In this document: in pieces, positions 48,624 through 57,282 of the stretch
Numbering within the stretch: position 1 is the stretch's first letter
Layout of the letters: the number at the start of each line of letters is the position of its first letter
NCBI RefSeq assembly: GCF_003258835.1
Contig: NZ_NPEV01000015.1
Coordinates: forward strand, 21,024 to 85,023
From: Rhodobium orientis
Lineage (GTDB): Bacteria; Pseudomonadota; Alphaproteobacteria; Rhizobiales; Rhodobiaceae
Direction of reading: 5' to 3'
Length of the DNA stretch: 64,000 nt
Program-made: the position numbers and the translations under genes
The notes under the pieces: generated by a model
What the model was told of the DNA's origin: nothing
Seen by the model: the letters and a program-made list of their open reading frames with translations, nothing else
The model's database searches: none

Positions 48624-49529
48624 TTATCTCGTGATCAGCGTGCCGGCGCCGTGTTCGGTGAAGATTTCCAGGATCACCGGGTGTGGCACCGTGCCGTTGA
48701 GGATGACGACGCCCTCGACGCCCTGGTCGAGCGCGTCGATGCAGGTCTGCACCTTGGGGATCATGCCGCCATGGATGGTCCCGTCGGCGATCAGCGCCTT
48801 GGCCTCGGCCTCGCTCAGCTCCCGGATCAGCTTGCCGTTCTTGTCGAGCACGCCCGGCACATCGGTGAGGAACAGCAGCCGCTTGGCGCTTAGCGCACCG
48901 GCGATGGCGCCGGCAAAGGTATCCGCATTGACGTTGTAGGTGGCGCCCGCCTCGTCGGCGGCGACCGGGGCCAGCACCGGGATGAACTCCCCGCGGGCGA
49001 GAAGGTCGATGACCTCCCGGCGCACCTTCTTGGGCTCGCCGACGAAGCCGAGGTCGACGATCCGCTCGATCGCCGATTCCGGATCGCGCACGGTCCGCTT
49101 CAGCTTTTCCACCGTGACCATGTTGCCGTCCTTGCCGCACAGGCCGATGGCGCGCCCGCCTTCCGCGTTGATGGCGGCGACGATCTCCTTGTTGATGCCG
49201 CCGGCCAGCACCATTTCCACGACCGCGATGGTCGGCTCGTCGGTAACCCGGAGGCCTTCGCGGAACTCGCTCTGGATGCCGAGCCGCTCCAGCATCTTGC
49301 CGATCTGCGGCCCACCGCCATGGACCACCACCGGGTTGACGCCGGCCTGCTTCAAAAGCGTGACGTCGCGGGCGACGGTGCGCGAGATTTCCGGATCGCC
49401 CATGGCGTGGCCGCCATATTTGACGACGACGGTGGTGTCGTCATAGCGCTGCATATACGGCAGCGCCTCGGAAATCGTCCGCGCCCGTTTGATGAAGCTT
49501 TCAAGCTGCGGCAGCTCGACTGTGTCCAC
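48624..49529 (-). CDS. argB: Acetylglutamate kinase
   Basis: 301 residues of the amino acid kinase family. The ATP and substrate-binding motifs [16 protein letters not shown] and the C-terminal [11 protein letters not shown] are present. It phosphorylates N-acetylglutamate in arginine synthesis. I chose the GTG start at 49529 that gives [12 protein letters not shown]; the frame is open further upstream, but that portion is low complexity and lacks a ribosome site. The gene is flanked on both sides by a 60-base direct repeat. Confidence 0.94.
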   Translation of the reverse strand: MDTVELPQLESFIKRARTISEALPYMQRYDDTTVVVKYGGHAMGDPEISRTVARDVTLLKQAGVNPVVVHGGGPQIGKMLERLGIQSEFREGLRVTDEPTIAVVEMVLAGGINKEIVAAINAEGGRAIGLCGKDGNMVTVEKLKRTVRDPESAIERIVDLGFVGEPKKVRREVIDLLARGEFIPVLAPVAADEAGATYNVNADTFAGAIAGALSAKRLLFLTDVPGVLDKNGKLIRELSEAEAKALIADGTIHGGMIPKVQTCIDALDQGVEGVVILNGTVPHPVILEIFTEHGAGTLITR

Positions 49530-49759
49530 GGCTGGCGGTCCTCGTTCTGGGTCTGTCGGGCTGTTCGGCCGCCATGCCGGTGCCGCGCGAGGCGGCTCGG
49601 CGGCGCCGGAAAGGGTGGGCGACGCAAACAGGATTGTCTTGCCCCTAAAAAGACGCCGGAAGCGCCCGCCGTCAAGGCGCGCTGCAGCGAACGGCGGAAA
49701 GCGGGGTCTGAGGCCCGAAATTCCATTCGGTTCCCGGCAGGCGGAACGCTTCGGGGACC

Positions 49760-49820
49760 GCAAGCGCGAACGCGCGCCGGCGCCGTTGCGCCGTAAAGCC
49801 TGCGTGGCGTTTGAACGCTA
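49760..49820. repeat. Repeat unit upstream of argB (copy 2 of a flanking pair)
   Basis: Same unit and orientation as 48561-48620, with a few substitutions and one extra A. It lies between argB and the end of the NapC-type gene, at the border of the cytochrome module. Confidence 0.75.
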
Positions 49821-49836
49821 GGGAAGGGGAGCCATC

Positions 49837-50385
49837 CTACCCGTCGTAGTTTGCCGGCAGCTTGTGGACGATGCCCTTGTGGCAGGAAATGCAGTGGTCG
49901 CCGGTCTCGACCGCCTCGGTGTGCTTGCGCCGGGCGCGCCGGCTCTGCTCTTCCAGCTCCATGGACTCAAAGTCGTGGCAGCCGCGGCAGTTCTTCGACT
50001 TGCGGCTTTCCATATGGCTCCAGACGCGCTGGGCCATCACCAGCCGCTGCGCCTCGTATTTCTCCGGCGTGTCGATGGTGCCGAGCAGGTGGTGCAACAC
50101 GTCCTTGGAGGCGGCGATCTTGGCGATGTATTTCGCCGGAAAGTCCTTCGGCACGTGGCAGTCGGCGCAGCCGACATGGACGCCCGAAATATTCTTGTGG
50201 TGGAAGCTGCGCTTGTATTCTTCGTAATTGGTCCGCATCTCGTGGCAGGAAATGCAGAATTCGGTGCGGTTGGTGTAGTCGAGGGCGGCGCTGAAGCCGA
50301 CCATGGCAACGAAGATGCCGAGTGTGCCGAGAAACAGCGTGCCGAGTACGGCGGGCCGTTTCACCCAGTTCCAAAAACGCTTCAC
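49837..50385 (-). CDS. NapC/NirT-type membrane-anchored tetraheme cytochrome c
   Basis: 182 residues with an N-terminal membrane anchor (about 13-33) and four heme-binding CxxCH motifs: CISCH (44-48), CADCH (73-77), CRGCH (133-137) and CISCH (165-169). This is the NapC/NirT family, which passes electrons between the quinone pool and periplasmic redox proteins. The GTG at 50385 gives MKRFWNWVKRPAVLG, a natural start; a longer frame is open upstream but looks non-coding. It is third in the cytochrome-flavoprotein run, about 160 bases after the FccB gene. A NapC partner for sulfide dehydrogenase is unusual. Confidence 0.88.
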   Translation of the reverse strand: MKRFWNWVKRPAVLGTLFLGTLGIFVAMVGFSAALDYTNRTEFCISCHEMRTNYEEYKRSFHHKNISGVHVGCADCHVPKDFPAKYIAKIAASKDVLHHLLGTIDTPEKYEAQRLVMAQRVWSHMESRKSKNCRGCHDFESMELEEQSRRARRKHTEAVETGDHCISCHKGIVHKLPANYDG

Positions 50386-50542
50386 GTCTCGTTTCCACCC
50401 TTGGCGAAGACGACGTTGCGCCTCCGTTTGTCGCGCGGCTAATTCACCGCTTTGCTGCTTGAGATACGGACGCAGACCCTTGCGACCGTCGGGACTTCCC
50501 GCCGGGGGCGGGAAGTCCCTCTGGGTCCGGGGGGCGGTCAGG

Positions 50543-51838
50543 TTACCCCCAGGTGTCCTTGCGGATGTTGTTGTACCAGCTATGCGCGAAGGCGACCTCG
50601 CGCTTGCGCTGCTCGGCGCTGGCATCGACCGGGGTCAGCCCGCCCGCGCCCTTGACGCCGGCAATCGTGTTGTCCTCGGCGTTGTAGCGATAGACGGCAG
50701 CGACGGAGAAGCCGTAGTCGGTGCCGGCGATGGAGTAGCAGGTGTTGACGTAGGAGGGCTGCGGCATCTCCTTTCCGGAGAGCGCCGCGACGATCGCCGC
50801 CGCCGTCACCTTGCCTTGCGAATTCGCCGAATAGCCCGACTTCGGCATCGCCGTGGCGATCGCCGCATCGCCGATCACATGTACGCCGGCATGCTTCGAC
50901 GACTCGAACGTCATCTTGTCGACCGGACACCAGCCACTGTCGTCGGCGAGATCGGCGTTGAGAGCGATCTTGCCGGCCTTCTGCGGCGGGATGTAGTTGA
51001 TGACGGCCGGATCGAAGCTCTCGAAGTCGGTCTCCACGGTCATCGCCGCCGCGTCCAGCTTGTTGATCGCGCCGACCTTGGAGAAGGTGTTCCACTCGAT
51101 CATGCTGTCGTCGGTGCCGAAGCCGTAGAGGTCCTTCCAGGCCTGGGTAAAGAGGCCCTGCTTGGAGAACTTCTCCTTCGGATCGAGGATCATCACCTTC
51201 GATTTCGGCTTTTCGGCCTTCAGGTAGTGGGCGATCAGGCTGGCCCGCTCGTAGGGCCCCGGCGGGCAGCGGAACGGGTTCGGCGGGGCAATGATGACGA
51301 CGAGGCCGCCGTCTTCCATGGCCTCCAGTTGCGAGCGCAAGAGCGCGGTCTGCGGCCCGGCCTGCCAGGCGTGCGGGATCTTTTCCTGCGCCGCCTCGTC
51401 ATAGCCCTCGATGCCGTCAGTGACGAAGCTGATGCCCGGCGCCACCACGCAGCGGTCGAAGGAAAGGGTCTCGCCGCCTGCCGTGGTCACCGTCTTGGCG
51501 TCAGGGTCGATACCCGCCGCCCGGTCCTGGACCATGGTGATGCCCATCGACTTCAGGCCGTCATAGCCGACCTCGATGCCCTCCAGCGTGCGTTCGCCGC
51601 CGAGCACCTCGTTCGACATGAAGCAGGTGTGGTAGCTCGCCTTCGGCTCCACCACGGTGACCGAGATGTCCGGATTGGCGAGCTTCAGGTAGCGCGCCGT
51701 GGTGGCGCCGCCGACGCCGCCGCCGACGATAACGACGTTGCCGCCCGCCGCCCGCGCGATGTGGGGAAGGCCGAGCGTCGCGCCGGCCACAGCCGCACCG
51801 CCGATCTTGATGAAGTTGCGGCGTGATAAGTTGGTCAT
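50543..51838 (-). CDS. fccB: Flavocytochrome c sulfide dehydrogenase flavoprotein subunit (FccB-like)
   Basis: 431 residues. A twin-arginine signal ([19 protein letters not shown], Arg6-Arg7) exports the folded FAD protein. The FAD-binding site is IVGGGVGG (37-44); the FccB-type features [25 protein letters not shown] and HVIGDAA follow, with conserved Cys near 193 and 325. Such flavoproteins oxidise sulfide to sulfur with their cytochrome partner in the periplasm. The ATG at 51838 has GGGGAGGACACC before it. It starts 13 bases after the diheme cytochrome gene, the order known for fccA-fccB. Sulfide specificity is inferred. Confidence 0.87.
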   Translation of the reverse strand: MTNLSRRNFIKIGGAAVAGATLGLPHIARAAGGNVVIVGGGVGGATTARYLKLANPDISVTVVEPKASYHTCFMSNEVLGGERTLEGIEVGYDGLKSMGITMVQDRAAGIDPDAKTVTTAGGETLSFDRCVVAPGISFVTDGIEGYDEAAQEKIPHAWQAGPQTALLRSQLEAMEDGGLVVIIAPPNPFRCPPGPYERASLIAHYLKAEKPKSKVMILDPKEKFSKQGLFTQAWKDLYGFGTDDSMIEWNTFSKVGAINKLDAAAMTVETDFESFDPAVINYIPPQKAGKIALNADLADDSGWCPVDKMTFESSKHAGVHVIGDAAIATAMPKSGYSANSQGKVTAAAIVAALSGKEMPQPSYVNTCYSIAGTDYGFSVAAVYRYNAEDNTIAGVKGAGGLTPVDASAEQRKREVAFAHSWYNNIRKDTWG

Positions 51839-51851
51839 GGTGTCCTCCCCC

Positions 51852-52478
51852 CTAGTTCTTCGAGCCGAAGAAGTGGATGACGGCCGCGACACCGTCCCCG
51901 CCCTCGGTCTCGACCAGTTCCTTCAGGTTGCGCATCTTCTTGCGCCGTTCCTTCGACGACAGCGCCTCGTTCTTTTCCAGGTCGCGCCGGCCGGAGATCA
52001 GGTCGTGGAGCTGGTGGTCGAGATAGGGCATCATCTGGCCGGCGAGCGCCGGATAGTCGATCGCCGACATGCCCTCGTCCTCGTGGCAGTCCTCGCAGAG
52101 GTTGTCGTAGATCTGCTTGCCCCTGGCGACGAGGTCCGGGTCGGTGTCCTGGTCGACGACGCGCCCGAAGGGCTGCTTGGCGAAATAGTCGGCGATGAGC
52201 TTCAGCTCCTCGTCCGAATAGCCCTTGGCGATGCGCTGCATGATCGTCGACGGCCGTTCCCCTTCCCGGAACGCGATCATGGTCTCGAACATATAGGCGG
52301 CATTGGTGCCGCCGATGGTCGGCGCCGCCGGCCCGTAGCTGGTGCCGTTCGGGCCGTGACAGCCATTGCATGTGTTGGCAAGCATGGACGCTTCCAGCTC
52401 GGCCGCGGGCGCCTTGCCCGCGACGCTCACCAGCGCCATGAAAGCGAGTGCTGACGAAAGAATCCCCCGAGCTTTCAT
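51852..52478 (-). CDS. Periplasmic diheme cytochrome c (FccA-like subunit)
   Basis: 208 residues with a signal peptide ([19 protein letters not shown] to about APAA) and two cytochrome c domains, hemes at CNGCH (37-41) and CEDCH (128-132). The layout matches the diheme subunit of flavocytochrome c sulfide dehydrogenase, which receives electrons from the FAD subunit encoded next. The ATG is preceded by GGGAGGAAAC. It opens the three-gene module. Diheme cytochromes of this type can also serve other oxidoreductases, so the partner assignment rests on the neighbour. Confidence 0.82.
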   Translation of the reverse strand: MKARGILSSALAFMALVSVAGKAPAAELEASMLANTCNGCHGPNGTSYGPAAPTIGGTNAAYMFETMIAFREGERPSTIMQRIAKGYSDEELKLIADYFAKQPFGRVVDQDTDPDLVARGKQIYDNLCEDCHEDEGMSAIDYPALAGQMMPYLDHQLHDLISGRRDLEKNEALSSKERRKKMRNLKELVETEGGDGVAAVIHFFGSKN

Positions 52479-52720
52479 GTTTCCTCCCATCTGGTGTTTG
52501 GTTTTTGTTGGGAGGGAAAGCCTAATATTCATTTTTTTGAAAATAAACAGGTGTTTCGACGTACTCGCCAATAAAAACGGCAGCGATGCCATGTCTTTCG
52601 GCAGTGCAGCATAAAGAACTGTTGCGCGTGCAACACTTCGGTGTTTTGTTAAGAATAGTTTTCAGGTTTTTCGAGAAGGTATTGTCGAAAAATACGAGAG
52701 GGTAAGACCGAAGAACTCTG

Positions 52721-53419
52721 TCAGAGGGCCGACAGGCGAGTGACCTCGGCCCGTAATTCGGCAATTCCGGTGCCTTTTTCCGAAGAGGTCACGATGATCT
52801 TCGGGTGCGCGGCAGGGCGCTTGGCAATGCCGGCGGCGGTCTTTTCGATGACCTTTTCCAGTTCGCCCTTTTTCGGCTTGTCGGCCTTGGTGAGGACGAT
52901 CTGGTAGGACATGGCGGTGGCGTCGAGCAGGTCCATCACCGCGCCGTCGTTCTCCTTCAGCCCGTGGCGGGCGTCGATCAGGAGATAGACCCGTTTCAGG
53001 CTGGTCCGGCCCTTCAAATAGTCGATGATCAGCCCGGTCCAGTTGGCGACCGCGGTCTTGGCGACCTTGGCATAGCCGTAGCCGGGCATGTCGACGATGA
53101 CGATGGGCGAGGCGGTGGCCGTCTCTGCCGCGGCAAAGAAGTTGAGCTCGCGGGTGCGGCCGGGCGTGTTGGAGGTGCGAGCGAGCGCCTTCCTGCCGGT
53201 CAGGGCGTTGATGAGGCTCGACTTGCCGACATTGGAGCGGCCGGCGAAGGCGACCTCGATGCCGGCCTCCGGCGGCAGTTGGCGGACGGCGGCGACGCCG
53301 AGCAGGAACTGCCAGGGCCGGGCGAACAGCAGCCGCCCGGCCTCGATCTCGGCCTCGGTGAGGGCATCGGGATCGACGGCCGGTTCCTGGTCCTGCGGAG
53401 CGTCGGGCGTCTCGGCCAT
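52721..53419 (-). CDS. engB: Ribosome biogenesis GTPase EngB (YihA/YsxC)
   Basis: 232 residues. The GTP-binding motifs are G1 GRSNVGKSSLINAL, G3 DMPGYGYAKV and G4 TKADKPKKGE, with the family-typical RKALARTSNTPGRT switch region. EngB helps in assembly of the large ribosomal subunit. It follows yidC after 22 bases in the conserved rpmH-rnpA-yidC-engB order. The N-terminal 25 acidic residues are an extension common in alphaproteobacteria. About 240 AT-richer bases then separate it from the cytochrome module. Confidence 0.94.
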   Translation of the reverse strand: MAETPDAPQDQEPAVDPDALTEAEIEAGRLLFARPWQFLLGVAAVRQLPPEAGIEVAFAGRSNVGKSSLINALTGRKALARTSNTPGRTRELNFFAAAETATASPIVIVDMPGYGYAKVAKTAVANWTGLIIDYLKGRTSLKRVYLLIDARHGLKENDGAVMDLLDATAMSYQIVLTKADKPKKGELEKVIEKTAAGIAKRPAAHPKIIVTSSEKGTGIAELRAEVTRLSAL

Positions 53420-53441
53420 GTCAGCGGAGCGGCGGCGGGGC

Positions 53442-55307
53442 TTAGCTGCCGCCTTCCTTCGGTTTCTTCTTCTTGAAGGTGTCGGTGACGTTCTTGAACA
53501 GCTCCACCTTTACCCCCTGGCGCCGCATGATGACGTATTGCTGCAGGATCGACAGGGAGTTGTTCCAGGCCCAGTAGATCACCAGGCCGGCCGGGAACGA
53601 GGCCAGCATGAAGGTGAACAGCACCGGCATCCAGGTGAAGATCATCTGCTGGGTCGGATCCGGCGGCGCCGGGTTCAGCTTCATCTGCAGGAACATGGTG
53701 ACGCCCATGATCAGCGGCCAGACGCCGATCATCAGCATGTGCGGCGGGTCCCAGGGAATGAGGCCGAAGAGGTTGAACACCGACGTCGGATCCGGCGAGG
53801 CAAGGTCCTGAATCCAGCCGAAGAACGGCGCATGGCGCATCTCGATGGTGACGAACAGCACCTTGTAGAGCGCGAAGAACACCGGAATCTGGATGACGAT
53901 CGGCAGACAGCCGGACAGCGGATTGATCTTTTCCTTCTGGAAAAGCTCCATCTGCGCCTGCTGCTGTTTCACCTTGTCGTCGGGGAAGCGCTCCTTCAGG
54001 GCCTGGACCTGCGGCTGGATCTTCTTCATCCGGCTCATCGACACGTAAGACTTGTTGGCCAGCGGGAAGAACACCAGCTTGACCATCACGGTGACGACGA
54101 GGATGGCGATGCCGAAATTGCCGACCAGGCGGAACAGGTAGTCGATGATGTAGAACAGCGGCTTGGTGATGAAATAGAACCAGCCCCAGTCGATCAGAAG
54201 GTCGAAGCCTTCGATGTCGTAGGCATCGCCGTAGCGGTCGATGACCGAGACCTGCTTGGCGCCGGCAAACAGCCGCTGCTCGGTCGTCGCCGAGCCGCCG
54301 GCCGCGACCGTCACCGGATCGGCGAGGTAGTCGGCCTGGAAGATGTTCTTGGCCCCTGCCGTGCGCGAGGAGAATTTCGGCTGGAACTGGGTGCCCTGGC
54401 GCGGGATCAGCGTCGCCGCCCAGTACTTGTCGGTGATGCCGAGCCAGCCGCGCGAGACCTTCGGCGGCGTCACGTGGCGGGCATCCTCCGTCAGGTCGTC
54501 ATAGTCGACCTCCTGCAGCCCCTCGTCGCCGAAGACGCCGAGCAGGCCCTCATGCAGGATGTAGAAATTGGTCGTGTGCGGCTTGCCGTGGCGCGAGATC
54601 AGCGCATAGGGGAAAAGCACGGCAGCGGCATCGCCGGTGTTCTCCACCGTATCGGAAACGGTGAAGAGGTAGTCCTTGTCGACCTCGTAGGTGCGCTTGA
54701 AGGTGAGCCCGGCGCCGTTGTCCCAGGAAAGCACGACCGGGCTCGAGGGCGTCAGCGTCGTCCCGCTTGCCACCGACCAGACCGTGTCGGCCGACGGCAG
54801 CGACAGGTTCGCGGCCCGATCGGCGACCCAGCCCATTTCCGCATAATAGGCGTCCGGCGCGCCGGACGGAGAGAACAGCACGATGTTGGGGCTGTCCGGC
54901 TCGACGGTCTCGCGGTACTGCTTCAGCACGATGTCGTCGATGCGCCCGCCCTTCAGGTTGATCGAGCCGGAAATGCTCGGCGTGTCGACGGGAACGCGGG
55001 CGCTGCCGCTGAGCGCCGCGGCGCGGCTCTCAGCCGGGGCTGCCGGCGTCGTTGTGCCGCCCGGCGTCGGCGCCGCCTGGCCCGGGGTCTGCGTCGGCGC
55101 TCCGGACGGGGCCGTCGGCGTGGCGCTGTCGCTGCTGGGGACGCTTCCAGGGACAGCAGTGCCCGGCGCTGCGGCCGTCTGTTCCTGCTGTGCCGCCTGG
55201 CGCTGCTGTTCCTTCTCGATCTTCGGCCCGGCGTAGAAATATTGCCAGGCCACCAGCACCACCAGCGAGAGGACGATCGCAAGGATCAGGTTGCGGTTTT
55301 CGGACAT
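53442..55307 (-). CDS. yidC: Membrane protein insertase YidC
   Basis: 621 residues. It has an N-terminal membrane helix (about 8-26), a Pro/Ala/Thr-rich linker, a large periplasmic beta domain (about 110-340) and the C-terminal 60KD_IMP core with helices around YGDAYDIEGFDLLIDWGWF, PLSGCLPIVIQIPVFFALYK and LVIYWAWNNSLSILQQYVIM. It inserts and folds inner-membrane proteins alone or with SecYEG. The gene belongs to the rpmH-rnpA-yidC-engB chain. Confidence 0.96.
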   Translation of the reverse strand: MSENRNLILAIVLSLVVLVAWQYFYAGPKIEKEQQRQAAQQEQTAAAPGTAVPGSVPSSDSATPTAPSGAPTQTPGQAAPTPGGTTTPAAPAESRAAALSGSARVPVDTPSISGSINLKGGRIDDIVLKQYRETVEPDSPNIVLFSPSGAPDAYYAEMGWVADRAANLSLPSADTVWSVASGTTLTPSSPVVLSWDNGAGLTFKRTYEVDKDYLFTVSDTVENTGDAAAVLFPYALISRHGKPHTTNFYILHEGLLGVFGDEGLQEVDYDDLTEDARHVTPPKVSRGWLGITDKYWAATLIPRQGTQFQPKFSSRTAGAKNIFQADYLADPVTVAAGGSATTEQRLFAGAKQVSVIDRYGDAYDIEGFDLLIDWGWFYFITKPLFYIIDYLFRLVGNFGIAILVVTVMVKLVFFPLANKSYVSMSRMKKIQPQVQALKERFPDDKVKQQQAQMELFQKEKINPLSGCLPIVIQIPVFFALYKVLFVTIEMRHAPFFGWIQDLASPDPTSVFNLFGLIPWDPPHMLMIGVWPLIMGVTMFLQMKLNPAPPDPTQQMIFTWMPVLFTFMLASFPAGLVIYWAWNNSLSILQQYVIMRRQGVKVELFKNVTDTFKKKKPKEGGS

Positions 55308-55389
55308 CGAATGCTCTCGCTGTTGTCTTGCCTGGCAAAGGACCGGTCGCGGCCGCGCCGCCGGGGTCCGTCTTGCGGGCCCGAACGCA

Positions 55390-55740
55390 TCAGGCCGTGT
55401 GTCTGGGGGACCGCGTGGTCTTGTGGATCATTCCAATCGCTGCCGAAAGGTCTCGTGTCAACCGGTCGAAAGGCTGCCGCAGCGCCTTGCGCCGGCCGAT
55501 CAGCACGTAATCGCAGCCGCCGCGCGCCTGCGGCAGGACCTCTTTTACCGCTGCCTTCAGCCGCCTTCGGATGCGGTTGCGTTCCACGGAGTTGCCGGTG
55601 CGCTTGGTCACCGTGAAGCCGAAGCGCGGCGGCGCCTCCGCCGGCCGTTCGCACAGCCCCTGCAGCACGAACGCCGAACGCGCCGCCCGCGCACCGCGGG
55701 CAGCGTTCAGGAATTCGGAGCGCTTTTTCAGGCGGTTCAT
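55390..55740 (-). CDS. rnpA: Ribonuclease P protein component
   Basis: 116 residues: MNRLKKRSEFLNAARGAR at the start, then the central cleft PPRFGFTVTKRTGNSVERNR and the RNR motif ERNRIRRRLK, which bind the RNase P RNA. It processes the 5' ends of tRNA precursors. An ATG at 55791 would add 17 residues; I prefer the start that matches the family pattern. It lies between rpmH and yidC, as in most bacteria. Confidence 0.93.
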   Translation of the reverse strand: MNRLKKRSEFLNAARGARAARSAFVLQGLCERPAEAPPRFGFTVTKRTGNSVERNRIRRRLKAAVKEVLPQARGGCDYVLIGRRKALRQPFDRLTRDLSAAIGMIHKTTRSPRHTA

Positions 55741-55818
55741 GACGCAAGAGGCGCTCGTGGCGGTGCGGGTCGCCGGCGTGGCCTCGGTCATTGCCGCGAT
55801 GCCACCTGCCGCCGGCCG

Positions 55819-55953
55819 CTACGCGGAAAGACGCTTGCGGCCACGGGCGCGGCGGCGCGCGATTACCTTGCGGCCACCGTTGGTTGCCATGCGCGCACGA
55901 AAACCGTGCCGCCGTTTGCGCACCAGCTTGCTGGGTTGAAAAGTCCGTTTCAT
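55819..55953 (-). CDS. rpmH: 50S ribosomal protein L34
   Basis: 44 residues, [20 protein letters not shown] at the start, then [20 protein letters not shown]. It is a basic protein of the large ribosomal subunit. It heads the rpmH-rnpA-yidC-engB run on the minus strand. Its promoter is expected in the 400 bases that separate it from the divergent TVP38 gene. Confidence 0.97.
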   Translation of the reverse strand: MKRTFQPSKLVRKRRHGFRARMATNGGRKVIARRRARGRKRLSA

Positions 55954-56355
55954 CACATGCCACCGCCGGCTGGCGGCCTCTTTACCTGTTGCGAATTGTC
56001 CAATGAGGTCTCGCGACAAGACGTCGCGACACGCCGGTCGCGGCGATCCTCTGCCTTTCGGCTGCGCTGCCGGGCTTATAAGGGCGCCTCCGCGGCAAGT
56101 CAATCGCACCGCGTCGCCGCAACGGCGGAAATCCGGCGCCAGGGTTCACGTCACGGTTCACGCCCGGGTGAACCGTCGGTGAGCGCGGATCAAAAGACCT
56201 TGAGGTGGACGCGCTGCGCCGCCCGGATCGCTACATTGACACCGGAGGGCGGCGCCGGCCCGGGGCAACGGCCGGCATCGCCACCGTGCCAGGCACCGGC
56301 CTTTCGCCGCGTGCTTGACCCGGACCGCAATACAACGAAGGAATGAAAGACAGGC
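55954..56355. promoter_or_regulatory. Divergent regulatory region between rpmH and the TVP38-family gene
   Basis: About 400 GC-rich bases without a supportable gene. They must contain the rpmH promoter reading left and the promoter of the TVP38/oxidoreductase pair reading right. I could not assign boxes. A weak duplication of GGTTCACG near 56142-56160 (TTCACGTCACGGTTCACGCC) is visible. Confidence 0.35.
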
Positions 56356-57204
56356 ATGTCGATCGACGAGGCAGAGCGGGGCACGCGGCCCGCGCCCCCG
56401 GCAAGGCGGGGCGGGAACAACGCAGTGGGGGGTGACAGGGGTTTGGTCAGACACGCAAAGCGCTGGGTGCCGCTGGTCGCCATCCTCGCCCTCATGGTCG
56501 CCGGCTATCTCGCCGGCTGGCACGACTATCTGAGCCTGTCGGAGCTGATCCGCCACCGTGGAACCGTGGCCGGCTTCATCGCCGACAACAGGGTGACCTC
56601 GATCCTGATCTACGCCGCCGTCTACGCCCTCGTCATCGCGCTCTCGTTCCCCGGCGGCTCGTTCCTGACCATTGCCGGCGGTCTGTTCTTCGGTTGGCTC
56701 GTCGGCGGCCTCGTCACGGTCGTTGCCGCAACGCTCGGCGCCACCGCCATCTTCCTGGCCGCCCGCACGTCGCTCGGCGACGCGCTGCGTGCCCGCGCAG
56801 GTCCGCGGCTCTCCCAGCTTTCCGAAGGCTTTCGCAAGGACGCGGCGAGCTATCTGTTGTTCCTCAGGCTGACGCCGATCTTTCCGTTCTGGCTCGTCAA
56901 CCTCGCCCCGGCGCTGTTCCACGTGCCGCTCGGCACCTATGTGCTCACCACCGTCGTCGGCATCATTCCCGGCACCTTCGCCTATGCCGTCTTCGGCTCC
57001 GGCCTCGACAGCGTCATCGCCGCCCAGGAACAGGCCAATCCCGGCTGCGGGGCGAGCGGCACCTGCAGCATCGACACCTCGGCGATCCTGACGCCGGAAC
57101 TGATCGCCGCCTTCGTCCTTCTCGGCGTCGTCGCGCTGATCCCGGCGGCGCTGAAGAAATGGCGCCGCGCCCGCGCGGCCGGCAACGGGGCGAACAAAAG
57201 CTGA
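56356..57204 (+). CDS. TVP38/TMEM64 family (VTT domain) inner-membrane protein
   Basis: 282 residues with about six hydrophobic helices. The VTT/SNARE-associated domain includes SFPGGSFLTIAGGLFFGWLVG, a basic-acidic loop and the conserved FLRLTPIFPFWLVNL and VGIIPGTFAYAVFGSGL. DedA/TVP38 proteins are thought to transport lipids or couple to proton gradients. A periplasmic-side Cys pair (PGCGASGTC) is a lineage-specific insertion. The disulfide oxidoreductase gene follows 78 bases downstream, a frequent pairing in proteobacteria. Confidence 0.87.
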   Translation: MSIDEAERGTRPAPPARRGGNNAVGGDRGLVRHAKRWVPLVAILALMVAGYLAGWHDYLSLSELIRHRGTVAGFIADNRVTSILIYAAVYALVIALSFPGGSFLTIAGGLFFGWLVGGLVTVVAATLGATAIFLAARTSLGDALRARAGPRLSQLSEGFRKDAASYLLFLRLTPIFPFWLVNLAPALFHVPLGTYVLTTVVGIIPGTFAYAVFGSGLDSVIAAQEQANPGCGASGTCSIDTSAILTPELIAAFVLLGVVALIPAALKKWRRARAAGNGANKS

Positions 57205-57282
57205 GCCGGCGCGTTCGCCCGTAACGATCCCGTCCTCCGGCGGTTCTCCGCCGGCCCCGATTTCTCGTCCCTTGGAGCAACG

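Noticed and set aside
53088..55616. 842-codon plus-strand frame opposite engB and yidC
   Set aside because: Shadow of two well-conserved housekeeping genes; translated sequence is low complexity (His/Arg/Gly rich) with no domain.
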